Origin: a bacterium
GTDB taxonomy: Bacteria > CSSED10-310 > JAJRTK01
Length of the DNA stretch: 7,819 bases
NCBI GenBank assembly: GCA_024278345.1
Contig: JAJRTK010000151.1
Coordinates: 1-7,819 of the forward strand
Direction of reading: 5' to 3'
Below the pieces are notes generated by a model. The model was not told where the DNA came from and made no database searches. It was given only the letters and a program-made list of their open reading frames with translations. This document shows positions 1 through 6,265 of this stretch, piece after piece. Within the stretch, counting starts at the first letter, position 1, and every line of letters starts with the position of its first letter. The position numbers and the translations under genes are program-made.

Positions 1-53
1 CGGGGGGCGTGGCCGGGGACTGGGACTGGTGCGGATGGAGATCCAGCCGATGA
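1..53 (+). CDS. 3' end of an upstream operon gene (partial)
   Basis: The third forward frame is open from the left edge to a TGA at 51-53 and would encode a C-terminal tail reading GGVAGDWDWCGWRSSR. The TGA overlaps the ATG at 50-52 of the following csx10 gene in the pattern ATGA, which is common for translationally coupled operon genes, and this is the main reason to call it. The tail is too short to assign to a family. From the usual content of III-D operons it could belong to Cas10 or another RAMP protein, but that is inference. The first forward frame is also open here, so the choice of frame is not certain. Confidence 0.4.
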   Translation, partial: GGVAGDWDWCGWRSSR

Positions 54-1210
54 CGGGAGCGGGGGCGGCGGGCACGGCCTTGGCGGGGCAGGCGGCGGGC
101 AAAGCGTCCGGACGGGCGGTGCTGGTCTTCCGGGTGGTGGAGCCGCTGAATATCGGGGTGGTGAAGACCGGGGGCAACTATCTTGCCAGCGATGGCCACG
201 TTCCGGGATCGGTGATACGCGGGGCGGTGGCGGCGGCGTTGGATGCGCGAGGCGCGGATGGCGAGGCTTTGTCGCGGGTGCTGGAGGGGCCTGGTGCGGT
301 GGTCTTCGGCGACGCCCGGCCGGGTGGGCCGGGAGCGATTCCGGCGCCGATGACGCTGCGGGAACCGAAGGCGGGAGGCGGCTCGGCGGAGCTGGAAGAG
401 ATGGCGTTGTTTCTCTGCGCGACGAGCCTGACCGGGCGGTCGCTCCCGGCGTCGCCGGACATGCGGGTGGCGTCGGGGAGCTTCGCTCGCGGCGCGGAGG
501 GGTGGCGTCGAGCGCCGATCCAGCGGCGGACCGTGACGCGGACGGCCCGGGATCCGGCGCGGGGCAAGGCGGACGACGGGCAGCTTTTTTCGGTGGAGAT
601 CCTCGATCCCTGGGTGGAGGGGCGTGGGGGAGGCGTGGAGCCATTGCGCCTCTACGCGCCGGTGGCGGGAGGCGAAGAGGTGCTGGCCCGGGTGGTGGAG
701 GCGGCGGCCGATGGGCTGCTCCTGGGCGGCACCCGGACGCGGGGATTCGGGCTGGTGGAGCTGGAGGAGGTGCTGGAAGATCGGAGCCAGGACGGCCTGG
801 AAAGGCGTCACGAGCGCTGGTGTCAAGCACTGGCGGAGCTGGGGGTTCTGGAACCGAGGCGGACCGGGGTCTTCCTCTGCTTGGGGCCGCTGGCGCTGGA
901 CCAGGAGCGGCTGCGGCGGAGGCTCGATGGAATGGGTCTTCGGCTGGTGGAGGGGGTGGCCCGCCGTGGCCTCCACGGGGGATGGAACAGCCGGGCCCGG
1001 GTGCCTCGGAAGTTGGAGGGCGTCTTCCTGGCCGGCTCGGTCTTCGTGGTGGAATCGGCGGGCGGTGCGGCGCTGCCGGCGTTGGAGCGGCTGGAGGCGG
1101 AGGGCCTCGGGCCGGGCCGCCTGGACGGGTGGGGCCGGGTGGCGGTCTGCCACCCCATCCACGTCGACTGCCGGCCCGGGCGCCGGCCCAAGGGTGAGGG
1201 CGTGGCATGA
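50..1210 (+). CDS. csx10: Csx10, Cas5-type RAMP subunit of a type III-D effector complex
   Basis: A 386-aa RAMP protein. In type III-D complexes Csx10 takes the Cas5/Csm4 role: it holds the crRNA 5' handle and contacts Cas10. Visible Csx10 features are the N-terminal strand and loop EPLNIG...TGGNYL (about residues 31-45), the motif HVPGSVIRGAV (50-60), RRT...QLFSVE (about 159-183), the glycine-rich GGTRTRGFG (226-234), the GGWN...VPRK...LAGSVFVV block (310-334), and a C-terminal glycine-rich loop GPGRLDGWGRVAV (about 354-366). The ATG at 50 is chosen because it overlaps the upstream TGA and has GGAG at 37-40, 9 nt upstream; GTG 29 and ATG 35 are in-frame alternatives with poorer ribosome sites. 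The sense strand is strongly G-rich. The family is clear; the exact start is moderately certain. Confidence 0.86.
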   Translation: MTGAGAAGTALAGQAAGKASGRAVLVFRVVEPLNIGVVKTGGNYLASDGHVPGSVIRGAVAAALDARGADGEALSRVLEGPGAVVFGDARPGGPGAIPAPMTLREPKAGGGSAELEEMALFLCATSLTGRSLPASPDMRVASGSFARGAEGWRRAPIQRRTVTRTARDPARGKADDGQLFSVEILDPWVEGRGGGVEPLRLYAPVAGGEEVLARVVEAAADGLLLGGTRTRGFGLVELEEVLEDRSQDGLERRHERWCQALAELGVLEPRRTGVFLCLGPLALDQERLRRRLDGMGLRLVEGVARRGLHGGWNSRARVPRKLEGVFLAGSVFVVESAGGAALPALERLEAEGLGPGRLDGWGRVAVCHPIHVDCRPGRRPKGEGVA

Positions 1211-1380
1211 TGGCGGGCGCGGGATGGAGCGCGAGGGGTTTCCGACGGGGCCAGGGGGGAAAGGGGCGAGCAGCGGCGCGCCGGACGGCGCCCGATGGGA
1301 GCGGAACGCAAGAAATGATGATGTCAACCGGGAAACAAGGAGCAACCGGGAAACAAGGAGGAAGCAGGTGGCGGAATTGA
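1207..1380 (+). CDS. Possible 57-aa reading frame bridging csx10 and the small subunit gene
   Basis: An open frame starts with ATG at 1207, overlapping the csx10 stop as ATGA, and ends at TGA 1378-1380, 13 nt inside the next gene. It would give a very basic, Gly/Arg-rich 57-aa peptide that includes the repeated hexapeptide TGKQGA/TGKQGG, encoded by the 18-bp tandem duplication. I recognise no family. It may serve only to keep ribosomes moving across the 157-base gap (coupling), may be a decayed gene, or may be chance in GC-rich DNA where stops are rare. The low-complexity composition argues against a conserved protein. Confidence 0.2.
   Translation: MMAGAGWSARGFRRGQGGKGRAAARRTAPDGSGTQEMMMSTGKQGATGKQGGSRWRN
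1325..1360 (+). repeat. Perfect tandem duplication of an 18-bp unit in the csm2-like leader
   Basis: The unit CAACCGGGAAACAAGGAG occurs at 1325-1342 and again, identically and without a gap, at 1343-1360. Each copy ends in AAGGAG, a Shine-Dalgarno-like core. Only the second copy continues as AAGGAGG at the correct distance from the downstream GTG start, so the first is a decoy or a leftover of slippage. The duplication lies between csx10 and the small-subunit gene and may affect translation of the latter. Confidence 0.9.
1355..1361 (+). promoter_or_regulatory. Ribosome binding site that fixes the GTG start of the small subunit
   Basis: AAGGAGG is a near-ideal anti-16S match and ends 6 nt before GTG 1368-1370. 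It supports this GTG over the in-frame ATG at 1224, which would add 48 low-complexity residues and has no comparable site. Confidence 0.7.
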
Positions 1381-1820
1381 CATTGCAACAGCGCCGGCAG
1401 ATCGACCGGCTGAAGGAAGGCCTCGTGACGGCGGCGGAAGGGCTGCTGGAGGAGGCGCGGGTCTGGGAGAAGAGTGATTTCGGTCATTCGCAGCTTCGGA
1501 ATCTCCTGGCCGTGGCGGCGGAGACGGAATCGCCCGCGGTGGTGGTGAACTTCATCCGGTACCAGATGGGGCGGGATGTAAGAGGAAAGAATTGGCGGAG
1601 CGAACGGGGAGGGAAGAGCCTGGGGAAGCGGTTCATCGAGGCTCTTCAGGGGGGCAAGGGCGCGGTGATGGGTGCATTGAATCGAATACCCGGGCTGGAT
1701 GGAGAGGCGCGGCAGTTGGCGCACATCGAGCTGGTGCGGATTTTCGTCGGCTTCGCCATCCGGAGCATGAAGTTCTTGGAGCTTCGGAGATCAAAGGAGA
1801 AAAAGGGTGGTTCTCGGTGA
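1368..1820 (+). CDS. csm2: Csm2-like small subunit (Cas11) of the type III complex
   Basis: A 150-aa, mostly helical, basic protein. Csm2/Cas11 subunits line the belly of type III filaments and contact the crRNA-target duplex. The call rests on pattern: HSQLRNLL (40-47) matches the SQLRKF-type helix of Csm2 proteins, NFIRYQMGRD (61-70) matches the Csm2 helix with a conserved Tyr and Gly-Arg, and the C-terminal helices around residues 119-138, ending in FAIRSMKFLE, match the last Csm2 helix. The length fits the family. It begins with GTG behind AAGGAGG. It sits between csx10 and the csm3-like gene, where a small subunit is expected. There is a lysine/arginine-rich tail (139-150). No enzymatic residues are expected. 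An alternative is another helical small subunit of different origin. Confidence 0.68.
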   Translation: MAELTLQQRRQIDRLKEGLVTAAEGLLEEARVWEKSDFGHSQLRNLLAVAAETESPAVVVNFIRYQMGRDVRGKNWRSERGGKSLGKRFIEALQGGKGAVMGALNRIPGLDGEARQLAHIELVRIFVGFAIRSMKFLELRRSKEKKGGSR

Positions 1821-1850
1821 AGGAGCGGGGCGATGAAGGGTAGCGGTTCG

Positions 1851-1872
1851 GCCGCCGGTTTGGGTGGGCGGC
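1851..1872 (+). other. GC-rich inverted repeat in the gap before the csm3-like gene
   Basis: GCCGCC (1851-1856) can pair with GGCGGC (1867-1872) across a 10-nt loop, in the 86-base gap between the small subunit and the csm3-like gene. There is no T-run after it, so it is not a typical intrinsic terminator. It might stabilise or mark processing of the operon mRNA, but short GC-rich dyads are common at this base composition. Confidence 0.25.
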
Positions 1873-1906
1873 GGCGCGATGTTGGGCCTAACATGGAGTC
1901 AACGGT

Positions 1907-3184
1907 ATGAAGAGCGCGAGGTATGAGGGTCAAGAGCGGGAGGCGATCCTGCTGGATGTGTTTCAGAGGCGGATCCGCCTGGAGGGGCGGTTGACGACGC
2001 GGACGGCCATCCACATCGGTGCCGGCGGGTCGGGTGATTTCCTGGCGACGGACGCGCCGGTGGTGAAGGATGCCATGGGGATTCCCTTCATTCCGGGGTC
2101 GAGTTTGAAGGGGGTTCTGCGGAGCGGGGTGGAGTCGATGTTCCGGGGATCCGGCAAGGAGAGTTTCTGGAGCTGCGATTTCATGCTGGGTAAGCCTTGC
2201 GTCGATCATCGGCTGGACAAAAAGACTCGAGAAGAGGTTGGGGAAAAGAGCGCTGGCGGGGAGGCGTCGCGCGAGGTGGCGCGGAAGATTTGGAGGCAGA
2301 GTTGTCCTGTTTGCCGGCTGTTCGGATCGTCGGCCATGGCGAGCCGTGTGCGGTTTCCGGATCTCCTGCTGGAGGGGGATGCGCCGATGCTGGAGATCCG
2401 GAACGGCGTGGGGATCGAGCGGGACAAGGAGTTGGCGGCGGACGGGGTACTCTACGATTTCGAGGCGGTGCCGCCCGGGACTTCGTTTCGGCTGCTGGTG
2501 TTGCTGGACAACCCGACGGACGAGGAGATCGGGCTGCTGCTCTACCTTTTCGACGAACTGGACTCGGGGCACCTGGCGCTGGGGGGGAAGGTGAGCCGGG
2601 GGCTTGGGCAGGTGGCCATCGAGTGGACGAAGATTGAGGAAATCGATCTGCGGAAGGAGAACCCGTTCGCGTCGATGCTGTCGCGCAAGGATCTCTTGGT
2701 GGAGGCGGCCGCGGAGCTGAAGAAGGAAGAGGAGACGGCGTTCGATGGGTTTGTGCCGAGGACGGGAGACCGGGAAAAATGGAGGGCGCTGGTGGAGGCG
2801 ATCCTGGAGCAGCCGGGACTGGAGACGCAGCCGAAGCTCGACAGGACCTATCTCAGCAAGAAGTCCAAGGAGATCGGGTTGACGAGGAAGAACCTCAACG
2901 AGGTGCTGCAGCTCGGGCTCAAGGGAAAGCAGTTCAAGAAGCCCTGGCCCGGCGCCCTCAAAAAGCTGGTGGAGACGGGATTCCTGGCCATGGAGGGGAG
3001 CGACTTCGTGGTGGTGCCCGTGGGGGGTGGCGCCGGCGGGGCCGTGGAGGGCGGCGCCGGGGGAGGGAGCGCATCCACCGGTCAGGTCACGGCGGAACGG
3101 ACTCCGGAACTCCAGCAGCTCATCGACCGCTACGTCGGCGCCATGGCCAAGGCATGGGAGAGGGCCAGGAAGGAGCAAGACTGA
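1907..3184 (+). CDS. csm3: Csm3-like Cas7 RAMP backbone subunit with a C-terminal extension
   Basis: A 425-aa protein. Residues about 20-245 form a Csm3/Cas7 RAMP fold: HIGAGGSG (36-43), ATDAPVVKD (47-55), IPGSSLKG (62-69), CPVCRLFGSS (133-142), RNGVGIERD (165-173) and the glycine-rich GGKVSRGLGQVAI (226-238). D49 aligns by eye with the Asp that cuts target RNA in Csm3 (D33 in Streptococcus thermophilus), so the subunit is probably an active RNase. C90, C98, H101, C133 and C136 are candidate zinc ligands. Family members are usually about 220-350 aa. Here residues about 250-425 add a charged helical region, a section ending in FLAMEGSDFVVVPV that looks like a winged helix, a Gly-rich linker (about 373-388) and a final helix. 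The ATG has GGAG 8 nt upstream. The stop overlaps the next start by 1 nt (TGATG). Confidence 0.85.
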   Translation: MKSARYEGQEREAILLDVFQRRIRLEGRLTTRTAIHIGAGGSGDFLATDAPVVKDAMGIPFIPGSSLKGVLRSGVESMFRGSGKESFWSCDFMLGKPCVDHRLDKKTREEVGEKSAGGEASREVARKIWRQSCPVCRLFGSSAMASRVRFPDLLLEGDAPMLEIRNGVGIERDKELAADGVLYDFEAVPPGTSFRLLVLLDNPTDEEIGLLLYLFDELDSGHLALGGKVSRGLGQVAIEWTKIEEIDLRKENPFASMLSRKDLLVEAAAELKKEEETAFDGFVPRTGDREKWRALVEAILEQPGLETQPKLDRTYLSKKSKEIGLTRKNLNEVLQLGLKGKQFKKPWPGALKKLVETGFLAMEGSDFVVVPVGGGAGGAVEGGAGGGSASTGQVTAERTPELQQLIDRYVGAMAKAWERARKEQD

Positions 3185-4116
3185 TGTTTTCGAAGCAACT
3201 CAACCAGATTCGCATCGATCTTTCCATCGAGCCGGAAGGCCCGCTCCTCATTCGGAGCGGCCGGCAGGGCGCGGACCCGACGCGGCCGGACATGGAGTGT
3301 GTGCGCACCACCGTGGAGGGTCGGTCCAGCGTCTACATCCCCGGCTCCAGCCTCAAGGGCGTCCTCCGGGCGCACGCGGAGCGGCTTCTGCGGAGCGAGG
3401 GGGTTCCCATCGTCGAGACGTTCAGCAATAACGCGGAAAAAGTTTTCAAGCAGAAGAGCCTCGGCCCCGACGTCTACAGTGGCACGAGCCCGCTGGGGCG
3501 CACCTTCGGGACTCTTCACCTCAAGAGCCGGGTCGCGGTCTCGGACCATATCCCGGGCGGCCACGCCGCGCCGGGGAGCGACGAACGAAAGCGGGAACTC
3601 GACCGGGCCAACGCCACGGAACAGAGGAACGGCGTGGGCATCGATCGCCTCATGGGTTCGGCGAAAAGGGGCGCCCTCTTCGACCAGGAGGTGGTGGTCC
3701 AGGGGCGGTTCGATGGAAAGATCCTCATGCGGAACGTGCAGCTCTACCAGTTGGCGCTGATCCTGCTGGTTCTTCGGGACATGGACGAGGGCTTCGTGCA
3801 ACTGGGCTCGGGGACCTCCCGGGGCAACGGCTGGGTCCGGGCGACCATCCGGAAGCTGGTGGTGGAGACCCGGAAGGGGAAGACGCCAATGGGTCGACTG
3901 GCGGGGATCGGCGGGCTGGCGGAGCCAATGGATGGATACGACCTCTTCGGCGGCGACCGGATCGATCTTCCCGACGAGCTGGCGCCGAGGCCAAGGCTGG
4001 TCTGGGAACGGCTGGAGGTCTCCGAGGAACGCGTCGACGACCTGGCCGAACGCCTGGTGGCCGGACCTTGGAACCGGTTTCTAGAAAAAGCGAAGGAGAA
4101 GCAATGGAAAGCCTGA
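3184..4116 (+). CDS. csx7: Csx7-type Cas7 RAMP subunit (SSO1426-like)
   Basis: A 310-aa RAMP protein, probably another backbone subunit of the same complex. The N-terminal block PLLIRSG (20-26), DPTRPDMECVRT (31-42) and YIPGSSLKGVLRAHAERLLR (51-70) is characteristic of the Csx7/SSO1426 group of type III RAMPs. RNGVGIDR (148-155) and the glycine-rich QLGSGTSRGNGWVRA (206-220) follow. D36 lies where the Csm3 cleavage Asp would fall, so RNA cutting is possible. The CxxC found in the previous gene is replaced by SPLGRTFG (102-109), so that metal site appears lost. The ATG overlaps the upstream TGA by 1 nt and has GAAGGAG at 3169-3175. The 3' end overlaps the next gene by 13 nt. Tight coupling fits fixed stoichiometry within one complex. 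Confidence 0.8.
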   Translation: MFSKQLNQIRIDLSIEPEGPLLIRSGRQGADPTRPDMECVRTTVEGRSSVYIPGSSLKGVLRAHAERLLRSEGVPIVETFSNNAEKVFKQKSLGPDVYSGTSPLGRTFGTLHLKSRVAVSDHIPGGHAAPGSDERKRELDRANATEQRNGVGIDRLMGSAKRGALFDQEVVVQGRFDGKILMRNVQLYQLALILLVLRDMDEGFVQLGSGTSRGNGWVRATIRKLVVETRKGKTPMGRLAGIGGLAEPMDGYDLFGGDRIDLPDELAPRPRLVWERLEVSEERVDDLAERLVAGPWNRFLEKAKEKQWKA

Positions 4117-4490
4117 ACGAATCGCTGGAGCTGGAATTCGCGCCACCCGGCGAGCTACGGAGCCACCTGGAGAACCTCCAGGAACCATGGATCGCCGACG
4201 AAGGCCCCACCGACGTGGGCTTCCGCCGCGGACTCCCCGACGGGCTCCTCCGCCCGCGCGGCCTGGCCTTCGACCACCAGGCCACCATCCATTGGGACGA
4301 GGACTCCGTCCGCATCCTGAAACCGGCGGCCCCCGACCCGTCGGTCCAGGCCCTGCGCCACCCCGTCCGCGTCCGGCAGCGCTTCCGGCGACAGGCACCG
4401 AACCCGCTTTACCGAATCGATTATCTCCGCCGAGGCACGCTCCTCGGCAGCCGTTACATCCCCGGAGACCCCAACCATGCGCAAGCCTAG
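4104..4490 (+). CDS. Small III-D accessory protein, possibly Csx19-like
   Basis: A 128-aa soluble protein with no membrane segments. The ATG at 4104 is preferred because GAAGGAG (4092-4098) lies 5 nt upstream; an in-frame ATG at 4068 would add 12 residues inside the previous gene. It overlaps csx7 by 13 nt and the following RAMP gene by 14 nt, so it is firmly in the operon. The segment LAFDHQATIHWDEDSVRILK (54-73) followed by YRIDYLRRGTLLGSRYI (103-119) resembles the beta-rich pattern of Csx19, a small protein of unknown mechanism found in III-D loci, and the position fits. The match is weak by eye and the protein is shorter than I would expect for Csx19, so the family is tentative. The coding region itself is well supported by spacing, overlaps and the ribosome site. 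Confidence 0.7.
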   Translation: MESLNESLELEFAPPGELRSHLENLQEPWIADEGPTDVGFRRGLPDGLLRPRGLAFDHQATIHWDEDSVRILKPAAPDPSVQALRHPVRVRQRFRRQAPNPLYRIDYLRRGTLLGSRYIPGDPNHAQA

Positions 4491-5643
4491 GGACTACGTG
4501 CAAGCCAAACGGAGCAACCCCCACGACCCCGCCCAGATGGAGGAACACCCGTACGACTTCGTTTCGCTCCCCGGCACCCTGGCCCAGGGCGACGTCGTCA
4601 CCCACGAACGCTACCGGCAAGAGCGCTACAGCGGTCCCATGACCCTGGTCTACACCACCGAGACGCCCCTCCACGTGGGCAGCGGCGTCCTGGAGACCAC
4701 CGCCGACCGCGGCTACGACCAAGGGAACAGCCCCCTCCGGGGCATCATCCGGCGCCGGGGAAGACCGATCCTCCCCGGCTCCAGTTGGAAGGGCGCCGTC
4801 CGAGCCCGCTACGAAACCATCACCCGGTCGCGCTTGGCCCTGGCGGACTTCAATTCCAAAGAACCGGATTTCAAGGTTCCAACAATTCTCCGGGCGGGCA
4901 ACGCCAAACGTTACGATGTCAAGATCACGGATTCCGAGGTCACCGGCAGGCTCTGCCCCATGAAAAAGGTCTCCTCTCCACGGGACCTCATCAAGGCATC
5001 CCCCGCCGAGTCCCTCTTCGGCTGCCTGGGCTACCGGGGCCGCCTCCACCCGGGCGACGGCGCCATCGGGCTCTCCAAGCCCACCCGCCCCCAAAAGATC
5101 GCCCCCATGGAGAGCCCCCTAATGCATCGCCTGGCAAAACCGGAGAAGACCACAACCCGTGGCAGCATAATCGAACTCCAGGAAGTGGAGGGCCGCAAGT
5201 TCTACTACAACGGCCCCATCGTCGAAGCCCGCACCCGACAGACGCAAGGCCGGATCAAAAAAGTCAGCGAACTCATTGACATCGTGCCCAAGGGCTCCAC
5301 CATCACCCTGAAGGTCCACCTGGAAAACCTCTCCAAACCAGAAATCGGCGCCCTGCTCATCGCCGCCGGCTACTCTGGCAGGACCAAGGAAGGCGAACCC
5401 CTGCGGATCGGGATCCTCCGCTTCGGAGGCTTCAAACCCGCCGGCCTGGGGAAAGTCCGCCTGGAAAGCCTCACCCTCGAACTCCGCAAAGGCGCGGCCA
5501 CCCGCCAATGGAAACGTCCGAGCCCGACGCCCCTTTCACCAGACGACCTGGTCCAGGAAGCACTCGAAAAAAAACTGGTAGAACCCCGAGCCCTCCAGGA
5601 ACTCCACCAGGTCACCACCATGCGCCGCCCCTCCCCCCCTTAG
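4477..5643 (+). CDS. Third Cas7-like RAMP protein (TIGR03986/Csm5-like)
   Basis: A 388-aa RAMP protein. The start HPYDFVSLPGTL (24-35) followed by SGPMTLVYTTETPLHVGSG (52-70) resembles RAMPs of the TIGR03986 kind. Then come RPILPGSSWKGAVRARYE (96-112), SLFGCLGYRGRL (179-190, the place of CxxCxLFG in Csm3) and the glycine-rich LRFGGFKPAGLGKVRLESL (314-332). The Csm3 cleavage position seems to be Asn here (N84 in GNSPL), which suggests a structural or end-capping role. A basic, Pro-rich tail follows residue 340. The ATG has GGAG 9 nt upstream and lies within the end of the previous gene (14-nt overlap). The sense strand is C-rich, unlike csx10 and csm3. A Csm5-type cap is the main alternative label. 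Confidence 0.75.
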   Translation: MRKPRDYVQAKRSNPHDPAQMEEHPYDFVSLPGTLAQGDVVTHERYRQERYSGPMTLVYTTETPLHVGSGVLETTADRGYDQGNSPLRGIIRRRGRPILPGSSWKGAVRARYETITRSRLALADFNSKEPDFKVPTILRAGNAKRYDVKITDSEVTGRLCPMKKVSSPRDLIKASPAESLFGCLGYRGRLHPGDGAIGLSKPTRPQKIAPMESPLMHRLAKPEKTTTRGSIIELQEVEGRKFYYNGPIVEARTRQTQGRIKKVSELIDIVPKGSTITLKVHLENLSKPEIGALLIAAGYSGRTKEGEPLRIGILRFGGFKPAGLGKVRLESLTLELRKGAATRQWKRPSPTPLSPDDLVQEALEKKLVEPRALQELHQVTTMRRPSPP

Positions 5644-5682
5644 CGCTCCATGAAGCAAGCCCCTGCAACGCCCCAACAGACC

Positions 5683-5689
5683 AAGGAGG
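5683..5689 (+). promoter_or_regulatory. Ribosome binding site that fixes the start of the 104-aa gene
   Basis: AAGGAGG lies 5 nt before ATG 5695-5697. The in-frame ATG at 5650 has no such site and would add 15 low-complexity residues, so 5695 is preferred. Confidence 0.65.
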
Positions 5690-5694
5690 CCCCG

Positions 5695-6009
5695 ATGCCC
5701 CAATCCGTGGAAACCCGCCTGAACTTGGCCAACACCCTGGCCAGCCGCCTTGGCCAGGCCAAGGTCACCAAGAACCAGCTCGCCATCTTCCTGAGCCACC
5801 TGCGACGACACAAAAACCTGGAAGCCACCCGAAAACTCCTCGAAAACCTCCCGAACAGCTCGTTCGCACAACGCACCAAATCCACCCGCAGTCAATTCGA
5901 ACACCTGGCCAGCCAGCTCGGCCCCATTCTCAAAGAGAGCGACTCCTGGGAAGAAGCCGCATGGATCCTCGGCTGGGCCGCACGCCTCATCCCCTTCTAC
6001 AAGCCCTAG
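5695..6009 (+). CDS. Unrecognised 104-aa helical protein at the operon end
   Basis: A small basic protein that appears to be all helical: helix around 5-20 (ETRLNLANTLASRLGQ), TKNQLAIFLSHLRRHKN (25-41), ATRKLLENL (44-52), a loop, RSQFEHLASQLGPILK (65-80) and SWEEAAWILGWAARLIPFY (84-102). There is no signal peptide or zinc motif. I do not recognise the family. A QL-containing helix followed by a C-terminal aromatic helix recalls the layout of small type III subunits (Csm2, Cmr5, Cas11), so a second small subunit is possible but unproven. It starts 51 nt after the third RAMP gene, in the same direction and with the same C-rich sense strand, and behind a strong ribosome site, so it is probably the last gene of the operon. 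An unrelated helical protein or a fragment of a longer one cannot be excluded. Confidence 0.65.
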   Translation: MPQSVETRLNLANTLASRLGQAKVTKNQLAIFLSHLRRHKNLEATRKLLENLPNSSFAQRTKSTRSQFEHLASQLGPILKESDSWEEAAWILGWAARLIPFYKP

Positions 6010-6265
6010 AGACGCCGGCCGCCGCGAAGATGATCCACCAACAGGAAGCGACCTTGGGTTGCGTTCCGTTCGCGTCCGTCGCAGCCGCTCCGGCCGCTCA
6101 CCACGTGCGCCCCCATCCCCCTCCACGAGCCCGACGGGAAGGAGAACGCCCGCCGTCGGGGCGCGCGCACTCCTCTCCATGACGCCGCCGGGCAGTACTC
6201 GTCCTCCGTTGAAAAAATGGCCCAGCAATCGCCCCTTCTCATGCAGTGGGAGGCGTGGGCGCCGG
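6010..6265. other. Stretch without a recognisable gene
   Basis: About 250 GC-rich bases after the last operon gene. Reading frames are open on both strands but none gives a recognisable protein. No clear intrinsic terminator follows the TAG at 6007-6009: GC-rich dyads such as GCCGGC are present but have no T-run. It may hold the lost 5' part of the decayed transposase that becomes readable at 6266. Confidence 0.4.

Noticed and set aside
1646-3178. Long (510-codon) open frame on the minus strand
   Set aside because: It lies antisense to the small-subunit and csm3-like genes, is Arg/Pro/His-rich, and has no recognisable domain. It is a by-product of high GC content.
4081-5094. 337-codon minus-strand frame opposite the Csx19-like and RAMP genes
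   Set aside because: Gly/Ala-rich shadow of well-supported + strand genes, with no motifs.
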